Origin: Chelydra serpentina
Lineage: Eukaryota > Chordata > Testudines > Chelydridae
Direction of reading: 5' to 3'
Assembly: GCA_037349315.1 (NCBI GenBank)
Contig: JBAIAC010000035.1
Span: 5,470,501-5,534,500 of the forward strand
Length of the DNA: 64,000 nt
Shown: piece after piece, positions 42,800 through 53,220 of the stretch
Layout of the letters: each line of letters begins with the position of its first letter
Numbering within the stretch: the first letter of the stretch is position 1
Position numbers and translations under genes: made by a program
The notes under the pieces: model-generated
What the model saw: the letters and a program-made list of their open reading frames with translations, nothing else
Database searches by the model: none
Told to the model about the DNA's origin: nothing

Positions 42800-43469
42800 G
42801 AAAGACAGCTGCATGCTGCCTTAGTCTTCCTGTCTTACCACCCGTCCACTCAAGCGATACCGCCTCCCCTGGCCGCAGCAGAAGAGGGGTGCCTGTAACC
42901 CGCCCTTGTCTTTTTGTAGTTCTGTCGCTAGCTTGTTCCCCTGACATCTGGGCGAGATGTGGCTCATTGGGTGCTGGGAAAGAAGGGAGGGTGGCCTTGG
43001 AGAAAAGGCTTGGACGGGGAATCTGAGCCCCCTATCACCAGCGTGGCCATTGGGTTAGGGAAGAGCCTGTCCCAGCACTCCCTACACACAAGACGCTGAT
43101 GCAGTGAGAGGATGCTGGGTAATGTGGTTGTCTGCGTTCTCGCTGGCTGGGACTCCTATGCTGCCTTTATTTTAAGAAAGTTCCTTCTGCGGGGATTAGA
43201 ACAGGGCAGCCCCCTGCCCCCCTTACCCGCGCCCCAGATGTGGAGAACTGAAACCCCTTGCCAACTGCTGTCACTCATTGTAGCCTTGGTGGGCACCTTC
43301 CTCTCCTTTTGGCAAGTTGCTTGGAAACAAGGTGCCACCATGGCCAGGTTGCAATCAGTGGGTGGAGGGGAGCGAGGTATTTTCTGTCAGAACTGTACTG
43401 GTGGAACTTAACCTCAGACCATTGGAATGTGGATTCTTCATGGCCTGCCTCCTTCCGCCCTGCTCCCTT
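42800..43469. other. No gene recognised
   Basis: Unique, GC-moderate sequence without a supported exon or repeat. Confidence 0.4.
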
Positions 43470-43735
43470 TTAGGGTACATGTGTGTTATGGATGTGCGAG
43501 CCTCGTCCCGTCGTGCAGAGGCAGCCTACGCAGACGAAAGGGGTTTTTCCATCTGTGTAGGAACACCACCTCCCCGAAGGGTGTTCACAGAAAGCGTTCT
43601 TCCAGCAACAAGCTGCATCTGCAGTCGAGGTTAGGGCAGCGTACCGACATTGGTGTGGGGCGTGGTTTTTTCATTTCTCTTTTTTTTTGACGTAACTTTG
43701 TCAGCCTAATGTTTAAGCGTAGACCAAGCCTTAGA
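43470..43735. mobile_element. MITE-like repeat ('gtagaccaagcctta' end)
   Basis: 'tttttccatctgtgtaggaa', 'acaccacctccccgaa', 'ttggtgtggggcgtgg' and 'tttaagcgtagaccaagcct' follow a short turtle repeat related to the one at 33775-34090. A T-run (43680-43688) lies inside it. Confidence 0.55.
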
Positions 43736-44100
43736 CAATACAGCTTTACTGTGTGTCTCATCTTTTGTCCCAGCTGTATCTCTAAACACACTGTGGGGTT
43801 ACATAATAAACAACGGTACAGGGAGAGAGACAGGGTCAGCACTGGCCTTACCATAGAGTGCATAGGCACCCTTGTCTTTCGCCCCATATCCCAAGCAGCC
43901 TCTGCTTGATTGAGATCATCCTTTCTACACACTGCTCTGTGGCTGCCTAGACCTTTTAGTTCCTAGTTCTATTGGCTTTAGAGTTCTTGAATTTCATGCA
44001 ATTTGCGGGGGGGGGGGGGTGGTCTTCTCCCTCTAGAACCTAGTTTCAAATCCCATCTCCAGTCAGGCATGAGAACAAAGTGGGTTTGCATTTCTGCCTG

Positions 44101-44780
44101 TGATGGGGTGTTCACCCCCTCGCTAGCCTGACAGGCCACACCTGAGGGAGAATGAGGCTTGATGAGCAATCCTTAATTGAGGATGGAGCCCAGCTGAAAA
44201 GGAGCAGGTGGGGCAGGTATGAGGCCAGGAAGATAGGACAGAAAAGGGCTACAGTGGTGAAGCCTCTAGTCACTCTCTGAGCTTAGTAAGGGAAAGGAGG
44301 AAACCCCAGCGGGACAGAAGCCACCTGGGATGCTGGCCCTGAAGGAAGGGGGTTTACCCAGAAGGGTGGTGGAGCAGAAGCCTGATGGGGTGGCGTAGGA
44401 AAAGGCTCAGGGAAATGGCAGCAAGGTTTGGGATAGTGCTGTCTGTGACTGCTGATTTGAGAGTCCCTGAGCTGGAACCTGGAGTAGTGGGTGGGCCCAG
44501 GTTCCCCTACTGCCCACTGGGGAAGTGGTCTGGCTCTGAGGTAGAGGAACAATACCTGGACACGCAGTCTGGTGAGACTTTACCCCAGAAAGGGAAACTG
44601 GCTGGAGCGCCGAGCCGCAAAGAGGGAGCGCTGCAACTCCTGAAGCTTGAGAAGGGGTGTCGGTGTGAACGAGACTGACGGGGGCATCAGACTGGGCAGA
44701 GCTGTTCCCCAGACGGAGCCTCGAGGAGGCACCCAGCGGTGAGTAGAGACCCCTATAACCCTGCCCACCACAGAGCCGAC
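44101..44780. mobile_element. LTR-like repeat, uncertain
   Basis: 'gatggggtgttcaccccct', 'acaggccacacctgaggga', 'aattgaggatggagcccagc' and 'ggcaggtatgaggccaggaa' have the wording of a GC-rich LTR-type repeat I associate with turtles. Ends and target duplication could not be fixed. A 13-base G run sits just upstream (44008-44020). Confidence 0.35.
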
Positions 44781-44860
44781 TGGGCCTAACACAGGCCATT
44801 CCAAGCAGAGCTCTGTGGGGAAGCTTTTGCAGCATCCACCCTCTCACCAACACTGCACTT

Positions 44861-47800
44861 CTTAATACAACGGTTTCCCTTTAATTGGGTAAGTGAGCGA
44901 ATACCATTCTGCCCTCATTATAGCACCTGTTGAGAGGCTCCGACCCACTGCTTTGTCAGGTTGTCCTGTTAAAGGGCTACTATACCCCAGCTCCCGCAGG
45001 AAGACTGATCTACTTGTGGGGTCTCTTGCCTGGCCACCTTTGGAGATTCTGCATGGCAGCAAAAGAAATGCAGCTATTCGCATTGTCCCCCTTCTTGCTT
45101 GTTGCCTGGCCTCCAGCAAGAGGGACAGGACCGCCTGGCGTGGCTGCTGATGCGGTACCTGTACTTCTGGCTTCGGATGGCGACTCACGCCTCTCTTGGG
45201 AGCAGGTTCGTAGTCACGCTAACCGGAAGATGGTTTTGGCTGCTGGAGGGAGAGCTGCAAATATTCTTGTTGCTGCTGCTCTTGCGTTTGGGAAACTGAC
45301 TGCAGCCCTGGCTGGCTCGCTACCTCTCGTCTGTCAACGGCCTTTCCAAAGGAGGCAGGAAACTGAACTGAGTCTCGCAGCCACGCTGGCAGATCGAGGC
45401 CAGGCTGGCAAGAGTAGTGTCTGAATTTGAAAGAGTGAGCAGGCCTGAGGGTCAAGGAGGGAGGAGAATTGTTGATGTTGTGGAGACGAGGGGTGGATGG
45501 GATCGTCATGGTTATCTCACCATAATCCCACTCTGAGCTCAATGTAGAATCCAGAACCAATATAAGATCAGATAGCCCCAGGTACTGGATGGAGAGCGCA
45601 GATTCCTGATCCTCAGACGCTTGGCTTACTGCAAAGCCCCAATGCCCATTGCCAGCTATTTTTCAGTGTAGTGCGCTCATGATTAAGGACTGCCAAAGCT
45701 AATGGGCTGTTCCGGAAGCCAGGCTGATGTAGTGTATCTAGTTCCTGGTACAAAGAGTGCCCTTCCCTGGCTGGCTGGCTGCCTCTTCTGTTTCTCTTGC
45801 TGAAGGATGGGGAAAGGCTCTTTGCCTGCCGGGGGCCACTTCCCCCATCACACCAAGTATTGTGGATTTACCATGGGGATGGACTTCAAAAACAATGGGC
45901 CTTCTTGAGACCTGGCAGAGACTGGCACTAAAGGCTCAGCAGTGGGAAGGGGCAGATGTTACATGGGATACACGGCCCTAGTGCGACTGTTTCTTTAAGG
46001 ACTGGTCGGCTAAGAAGGGCAGCTCTAACATTGGCTCAGATGAATGGGACCTAGAGGCAGTTACCAGTTGTGCTCTAGGAGTGGGCTCACAGCTGCAGGG
46101 GAGTGCATTTAATGCGCTGCTGCCTTGCTTGTTTTCCCCCGGCCAAGAATCAAGGTCTCCCTTGTTAACTGCAGTGCTGAGACATGGGCCGCGCTCCCTC
46201 CCCATCTACCTTCTAGGCTCTGGCTGTGTGCACTGCGCTGATCCCAAGCAGCCTGCTCTGCCCTCCCCCTGACAGTCCGGGAACAGAACTAGCCCCCTCA
46301 TAGCCTGCTGGCCACAGATGAAATGAAAACAGAGCAGCAAAGAGTTTGTTTGTTTGAAATCTCCCGCTGCGGGGGATAAATCCAGTTCCTGGGGATGTTT
46401 TGTCCATGTGGACTCTGGCGGGATAGGAGAAAAGGTGAGGACAGTTTAATCATAGCTGAGACTGGCTGACCCACCCATACTGCACTGGGACTAAATATCC
46501 CCACTAATGGGGACTCCAGTCAGAAAAGTGGCATAGCTCTGTCCCTACAGTGAGGCTCTGTCTGTTCAGGACCCATCTGCAGTAGTTTCACTATGAACCT
46601 CTCATCATACCTGCTATTTGGTAACTGCGATCCAAAACGCTGCTCCTCAGAACACGCGAGGACCTAGCTCAATATTCCAGTCCCCATTTTCAGATGCGGG
46701 ATCTGCGACGGGCAGGTTAAAGGGCTAGGGTACGGCCAGTCACTGGCAGAGCTAGGCGTAGAGCCTCGGTGTAACGGGTTAGTGCTGGGGGGAAATAAGG
46801 GTACAAAGCGAATGTTGCCGAGTTCATTCGGGTGTCGTGGGGTAGCTGTTGCCATTGGCACAGCCTGTCATGTGCTCTGTGTCCTTATAGCTAGCATTCC
46901 AATGACAACAGGCACTACGCCGACTGCTTTAGCGCGCGCGATCACTAGTTCCTGTCCCGCTTAAGTAACTGACTTTGTTAGAAGAATCAGAATTCCCAGT
47001 GGGAGACTTTCATGTCTCAGTGTGACGCCTCCCCATAAGGTCGCTGCTGGGATGAACACAGCACTGGGCCTCGTTCTGTGTTTGCTATCCCAGCAGCTGG
47101 CAATAACAGGCTGTAACACCGCTTAGGGGATTCTGATGCTGTCCCAAACCATGAGAGCTAGCAAAAATTGAGTCACCCAGAGCATAATCCCTTAATTGTA
47201 AATGTATATTGGTTTTAGACAGCACTTTCTACGGACTGTGCTCCCCCTGCTGCTTCCCCTCCCTGAGCCTTGCTCCACTGCCCACCTGCCTCTTTAACAT
47301 GCTGAAATGAGGCTGCAACATTGGGTCGGGCCTTGTCAGATTGCGCTTGGGGGAGGAACCTCAGTATGGTTCCCCATATACACACGCACCCCCGCCCCTC
47401 CCCAATTGGCTGCTCTTTGTTATAACAATGCTACTAGGCAGCAGCTGCACGATGCTACAATATTGATTGTGTTTTTAAAAGGGGTGGGTGTTTTTCCCTT
47501 TGGAAAAGGGAAAAGCCAGGCACAGGTTTCATGCTGTCCACAAGGCAGAGGTCAGGGGAACTGGGCTGACAAGAGCAGGGTCTGAAAGGTGATCCGCAGC
47601 TCTGCAGAGAGAGCCTGATTGCCCAGGAAGGGCATCCCTCTGAGTGCCAGCATGCCCTTGACCTATACCCTCTTCTGTGAGGAAGGGACCTGAAATGGCA
47701 ACAGCCCGCACTGGGGGCCAGGAGGGGAGGAAGCACATTGAAGACCCTGCGAGGTCACTGTCAGGAAATGAGACATTGGCGGAGATATGACGCGAGAATT

Positions 47801-48535
47801 TGTAGTAGTGATGTGCCTGTCCCAGGTGATGCCATAATTCAGGGGTCTGGCCTCCTTTTCCGGGCGATAGTGTAATCCAGGGCATATTATCCTCCCAGCA
47901 GACAAGCAACGTGGGTGTAACAAGCAGACTCCCGCTGCAGGCAGAGCGCTCTGAATTGTGGGTTTGTTGTGGTCTGCAGAGAGTGGCAGGTAAATTAAGC
48001 ACATTCTTATAAGCATGTAAAATGCTCTTCTGCGTCGCACTGTAGCTTCACGTGCACCGTGTCTGATACAGCACTGCCTACAATCAGCATTGCAAACGCT
48101 CACCGCCCTGCTGCACTGCTTTATGGAAAAATGTATTTTACTAATCAATTGTAACAGTACAGAATAGGGATAACACACAGACACAACAAGAACAAGCAAA
48201 TGAGAAGACAACGAACAAGGAACAAAAAATGGTCCAACGCAGTTATGTGGAAGAACATCATCAAGTGGGTGACGAGCGAGCATGAGAGGAACTATGGGCA
48301 GTAAGAGCATGTTTACCTGCTTCTCATCGGGAATCTCACGCAAGCTTCTAGTATTGTCGCCCTCTGCTGAGCAGGAGCAGGTTTCCATTGCAGGAGAAAT
48401 CAGCCCAGGGGAGTTGGGGGATTCATTTAGCAGAACGGGTTGATTTATAAACGACATTGGGCAAACCACCTTCAGAAATCTCAACCCCACCACCAATGCC
48501 GGGAAGCAACTCTGCGCCAAAAATATACTCCAGGT
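44861..48535. other. No gene recognised
   Basis: About 3.7 kb. The longest open frame (47663-48520, - strand, 285 codons) has no domain I recognise and an unusual mix of hydrophobic and cysteine residues. I think it is chance, but it is the best single candidate here. A MIR-like patch lies near 46690-46790. 46915-46945 holds a short CpG/CG-alternating bit (gcgcgcgcg). Confidence 0.35.
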
Positions 48536-49118
48536 CAGGGATGGGCAAACTATGGCCCATGGGCTGTTTTAAGCCAGCCCGTGAGCTCCCGCTGGGGGGT
48601 GGGGTCTGGGGCTTGGCACGCTCCAGCCAGGGCACAGGGTTGGGGGCCGCTCCACACGGCTCCCGGAAGCCGTGGCAAGATCCTGCTCCAGCTCCTACAC
48701 ACGCCAGTGGCCCTCTCTGGCGCTCCCATGGGAGCGGCAGGGGCAGTGCCTATGGAGGGGCAGCGTGCAGAGCCGCCTGGCCACGCCTCCACGTAGGAGC
48801 CGGAGAAGGGACATGCCACTGCTTCTGGGAGCCATTTGAGGTAAGCGCCGCTCGGAGCCTGCACCCCTGAGCCTCTTCCTATGCCCCAACCTCCTGCCCC
48901 AGCCCTGATCCCCTTCCTGCCCTCCAACCCCCTGCCACAGCCTGGAGCCCCCTCACGCACCCTGAACTCCTCTTTTCCGGCCCCACCCTGGAGCCTGCAC
49001 CCCCAACCAGAGTCCTCACCTTCTGCACCCCAACCCCAATTTTGTGAGCATTCGTGGCCCACCATACAATTTCTATTCCCAGATGTGGCCCTCGGGCCAA
49101 AAAGTTTGCTCACCCCTG
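48536..49118. mobile_element. Non-autonomous hAT element
   Basis: 583 bp with ends 'cagggatgggcaaact' and 'agtttgctcacccctg' (inverted match with two differences). The 8-bp flanks are ctccaggt (48528-48535) and ctctaggt (49119-49126), 7 of 8 identical. Subterminal 'atggcccatgggc' and 'tgtggccctcgggcc' are also inverted. The interior is GC-rich with 'agcctgcaccccc' repeats and no transposase. Open frames across it (up to 187 codons, - strand) are therefore not genes. Confidence 0.85.
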
Positions 49119-49429
49119 CTCTAGGTAGAGAGAATTAAGACTGAGCACAAATGCTATTGCTGCTTGCAACGGCACCCTTGAAGAAGAAGCCACATCATTA
49201 AACTAACAATACACTAGGGCGCTTTGTGGGAAGACGATATGCTGCTCACTCACGAAGAAGAAGAAGAATGTGTAAGGCTCTATGTAACTCCAGCATGGGG
49301 TTCTGAAACAACTGCCAGAACACGTGCAGACCACCCTCACACAGCTGTATTGCTGGAGAAGCGAGAGGCTCCAGCTCCATTGTGCCAAACCCAGTACAAA
49401 GCCAGTGAGAGGCAGTCCCTGCTCCAAGG

Positions 49430-49545
49430 AGTTTACACTCTCTAGACAAGACAGACAATGGGGGGAAGTGGCTTGCAGAAGATCACACAGCAGAGGAGTG
49501 TCAAAGAACCCAGGTCCCCTGAGTCTCACTACAGTACCTTAACTC
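49430..49545 (-). repeat. MIR/L2-like SINE fragment
   Basis: 'ggaagtggcttgcagaagat', 'cacacagcagaggagtgtca' and 'aagaacccaggtcccctgag' form the complement of a MIR/L2 core. Confidence 0.5.
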
Positions 49546-49917
49546 TGGAAAACATGCCCGCCCACCCCTCTAACGCCGTCCGTCCCCCCATACACCCCCT
49601 CCAAAGGAGAGTAACTACATTTGGGTTATATACTCAATTTCCCCCCAACTACCCCAGAGGCACCTGTTCCTTAGCATCTCATTTGTACGGTGAAATGCTA
49701 CCTCTGCATTGTGAACTAATTGCCGATTTTGGACGGTGTACTGCCATCACAAGTAACAATGGCAGAGTAGGGAGTCTGCGACCTGAGGGCAACACCTTGC
49801 TGCATCAAACCCTTGGGTGTCCTTTCAGCCTCTACTGAGAAGTGCAAGAGCGAGTAACTTTTTGTAAAAAGGGGGAAATCACCCACTCCCAGAGAAACCT
49901 GAAAATGAGACAAGCCT

Positions 49918-50300
49918 CCTATTTAGCAGTATCAGAGGGGCAGGCGTGTTAGTCTGGATCTGTAAAAGCGGCAGAGTCCTTTGGCACCTTATAGACTAAC
50001 AGACGTATTGGAGCACATTGTCTGGGTCCTGGCCACTGGTCTGGGGGGCTCTGCATTTAATTTAATTTTAAATGAAGCTTCTTAAACATCTAAAAAACCC
50101 TATTTACTTTACATACAACAATAGTTTAGTTCTATATTATAGACTTATAGAAAGAGACCTTCTAAAAACGTTAAAATGTATCACTGGCACGCGAAACCTT
50201 AAATTAGAGTGAATAAATGAAGACTGGGCATACCACTTCTGAAAGATTGCCGACCCCTGGTCTATAAGGTGCCACAGGACTCTTTGCCCTATTTAGCAGT
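49918..50300. mobile_element. Composite SINE-hAT-SINE insertion flanked by 13-bp direct repeats
   Basis: The outer direct repeats 'cctatttagcagt' are perfect (49918-49930 and 50288-50300). Inside, a SINE head-to-body piece (about 49931-50015, 'gtgttagtctggatctgtaa', 'ggcaccttatagactaacag') is followed by a truncated reverse-oriented hAT fragment (about 50016-50259) ending 'gattgccgacccctg'. Then comes an inverted piece of the same SINE (50260-50287, 'gtctataaggtgccacagga'). The two SINE pieces (49973-49996 and 50260-50283) are inverted repeats matching at 23 of 24 positions. Confidence 0.8.
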
Positions 50301-50554
50301 GTCAACCTAAGGCTGCAGCCAATGGGACTTAGGTGGAAAAATTGGACCCACCCCAGATAAGGTAGTTTAAAAGATCACTGTGGGTTTGAAGATGACAACA
50401 GCAGGTTAGAGTCCCATACCAACCAAGGGGATGTCAGCTGAGTCCATGAAGCGGGGTTGCATCCACCCAGAGGAACACTACAAAAAGAATCATTTGTAAC
50501 ACCCCATCCAACGTTCCCAACCCCGTGTGCTGCAGGCCCCATTGCTAAAAAGGA

Positions 50555-51170
50555 CAAGTGCCCTGTCCCACCCAATGGAAGGGTTTCCCCCACAGTGACA
50601 GGCCCTTTAAGGAGAATGGGTCCAGCCCCTGCTGGGAGATACTTCATAGGCCTCTCCAGGTGGAGAAAATGAGCAATGTTGCATGAGAGGCAGGTCCTGT
50701 GACTCAATCAGGCCTCTGGGGTGTAAATAAAAGAGAGGAAGTCCCAGGAGTTGCTGGGGGGGTGATTGAAAGGAGCAGGTCACCTGCCTGAGATGCTCTG
50801 CTCCTAGATGCCCACTGTAGCTCCCGGGTAGAGGGCCATGGGTACAGCCAGCTGCAGGGAGCAGGAGCTAGCTAGGAAGGCTGAAGCATGGAGGATAAGT
50901 CTGCTGGAGGAAACTCTCAGCAGGCCCAGGCATAAGAACCCTGCACTAAGGGCATGAGCCTCTTAGGAAGGCTGGGTGGGAGTCCTTGTTTCCTGGTGAA
51001 CTTTGTTACTAAACCTGTATCCCAAGGAGTGCTGCTGCTTGACCCACGATCGCCAATTTCAAATGTACTGGGCAGCCTAAGGCACGAAGGCGGCAGCGAG
51101 CCCAAAGCCAGGCCAGGGTCTTGGACCAAACCAATGGGCTGCAGTTGGGGACTCTTTGTATAGGCCTCCA
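50555..51170. mobile_element. LTR-like repeat, uncertain
   Basis: 'acaggccctttaaggagaat', 'ctctccaggtggagaaaatg', 'gtaaataaaagagaggaagt' (a polyadenylation-signal context) and 'ttgttactaaacctgtatcc' have the look of an LTR-type repeat. I could not define matching ends. Confidence 0.35.
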
Positions 51171-51235
51171 TGTCAAACAGGCCTCAGGCCTTTGTTTACT
51201 CTGCACATTATTTAAACCTTTATTGAAGTAGTGCC

Positions 51236-51560
51236 ATATATGAGAGATGCTGTGACATGATCTAGACTGTTCTCAGTGGTAGACGATGACAGAACAAGGA
51301 GTAATGGTCTCAAGTTGCAGTGGGGGAGGTCTAGGTTGGATATTAGGAAAAACGTTTTCACTAGTAGGGTGGTGAAGCACTGGAATGGGTTACCTAGGGA
51401 GGTGGTGGAATCTCCTTCCTTAGAGGTTTTTAAGGTCAGGCTTGACAAAGCCCTGGCTGAGATAATCTAGTTGGGGTTGGTCCTGCTTTGAGCAGGGGGT
51501 TGGACTAGATGACCTCCTGAGGTCCCTTCCAACCCTGAGATTCTATGATTGATTCTATGA
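51236..51560 (+). mobile_element. CR1 LINE 3' end, well preserved
   Basis: 'ggttggatattaggaaaaac', 'gggttacctagggaggtggt' and 'ttggactagatgacctcctg' lead to the terminal short repeats 'gattctatgattgattctat'. This is the classical sauropsid CR1 3' end with its octamer tail. Confidence 0.93.
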
Positions 51561-51639
51561 ATGGGATGGGCCTCTGTTCCACACCTGCTTAGCATTCTGA
51601 GAGACCTGCTGTTAAGGAAACCCACTGCATGAAACCCAT

Positions 51640-52078
51640 TGCACCGGGGGACCCCCACGTGACAGAGAGATGTTTATGAACCATGTTTTTCATGTCCCTA
51701 AACCTCATGTGCTAATTCATATTAATGAACCCTGGAACACCACACCTCTGAATCTGCCGGTACGTTAATTGAATCTATTTCCCCCCTAGTTAAGTATCCT
51801 AGTTATGTATCCTCACACCTTTGAGTCAACTGTCCGAAATGGGCCATCTTGATTATCACTTCAAAAGTTTTTCTCCCCTGCTGATAATAGTTCCTCTTAA
51901 TTAATTAGCCTCTTACAGTTGGTATGGGTACTTCCACCTTTTCATGTTTCTCTGAATGTATAAATATCTGCTTACTGTATGTTCCATTCTATGCATCCGA
52001 TCAAGCGGACTGCAGTCCACGAAGCTTATGCTGAAATAAATTTTTTAGTCTCTAAGGTGCCACAAGTACTCCTGTTCT
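51640..52078 (+). mobile_element. Turtle-type interspersed repeat with hairpin 3' module
   Basis: 'ctgtccgaaatgggccatct', 'tgtatgttccattctatgca', 'tccgatcaagcggactgcag', 'gaagcttatgctgaaataaa' and 'agtctctaaggtgccacaag' follow the copy at 6880-7282 in order. The hairpin is here built from 'ggactgcagtcc'. Confidence 0.7.
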
Positions 52079-52972
52079 TTTTTTACTGGTACTTTAGGAT
52101 GGAAGTACCTATTTCTTCTGCTGCATAAAGCCCCAGCAGTTCTTTGGAGACAGTGCCTTGACTATCTGCAAAGCCACATCAGTTGTATTTCTTAGGAAGG
52201 GGCCATTCTTTTTTCAAGACCGCTAACAGTGTGGCCCTTTGCACCAGCTGAGAGGAACTGCAGCCTACAACCCATGCCATCCTAGCTGAATCCAGGCTAT
52301 TGGTAAGTGCCCTAGATGGGAGTCTGGATATTAATTCTGAGTGGAGCAGACCATGGGGGAGAGGAAGGTGCCACCAAGTCTCATCACTCGCTTTAGCTGA
52401 GTATAAACGTGATTACTTCATTCCACTTGTTGGTTTTTTTGGGTGTGGGAAGGGTAAGATTTTAAAATAAGATCCTTTTGTTTCCCAAGAATACAACAAT
52501 AGAAAGGCCCCGTCAATCACATAGTAACCCTGTGTTTGTGATGGAAAATTCGCCTCACTTCCCACCATTAGATGGCAGTGTGGTAAAGGCTGGGTGACAG
52601 ACCCCTTTGGGGCACAGGGAGAGACATCCCCTATGTGACCAATTACAGGCTGTTCCATGAGCTCTGTCACACTGTTTTTATTGCTCTGGTGACAAACACA
52701 CCCTTCCCCACCTGCGATTGTTGATTGAGTTCTGTGTTAGCTACTCCTCAGCCTGGCATCCTCAGGGGAGCAGTGACTGGGTGAAATAGTCAGATGCCAA
52801 GCGTCATCATTTCCACCCCTAACAGTCCTCTCTTATCAGTTTGGCAGCCAGTCCCTCAAAAGAGCAGCGCTATATTTCCTCCTGTACCTGTCTGTCAAAG
52901 CCATGTGACTCAGCTGTCGCTCTCTGAAGCTAGCTGCCTCTTTGTCACTTGGTCCATGCACAGGTGTCTGTC
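52079..52972. other. No gene recognised
   Basis: An open frame of 340 codons starts at 52794 (+) but runs through the MITE at 52981-53212 and has no domain, so I reject it. Nothing else is supported. Confidence 0.4.
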
Positions 52973-52980
52973 TTTGCTTC

Positions 52981-53212
52981 CAGGGCCGGCTCTGGCTTTT
53001 TTGCTGCCCCAGGCAAAAAAGCTGCCAGCCGCCCCTCTCCCCTGGCTGGGGAGGGCGGCATGCCCGCGGCCTCGCTGCCCCGGCCGGGGCACCGGTGGAG
53101 AGGGCGGGCTGGGAAGAGGGTTTTTTTTTTTTAATTATTTAACCCCCCCCACCCTCTCCCAGGAGCTGCCCCAAGCATGTGCTTGGTCGGCTGGTGCCTG
53201 GAGCCGGCCCTG
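52981..53212. mobile_element. hAT-type MITE with perfect 8-bp target duplication
   Basis: 232 bp with perfect 12-bp inverted ends 'cagggccggctc' / 'gagccggccctg' and perfect 8-bp flanks 'tttgcttc' (52973-52980 and 53213-53220). The interior is GC-rich with a T-run at about 53121-53132 and no coding capacity. The exact flanks suggest it is younger than the other hAT elements in the window. Confidence 0.92.
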
Positions 53213-53220
53213 TTTGCTTC

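Noticed and set aside
47663..48520. 285-codon minus-strand open frame
   Set aside because: No recognisable domain, no signal peptide or repeat pattern, and no splice context. Kept as the best chance open frame in that interval, but not called.
48550..49113. 187-codon minus-strand open frame
   Set aside because: Lies within the hAT element 48536-49118 and is GC-driven.
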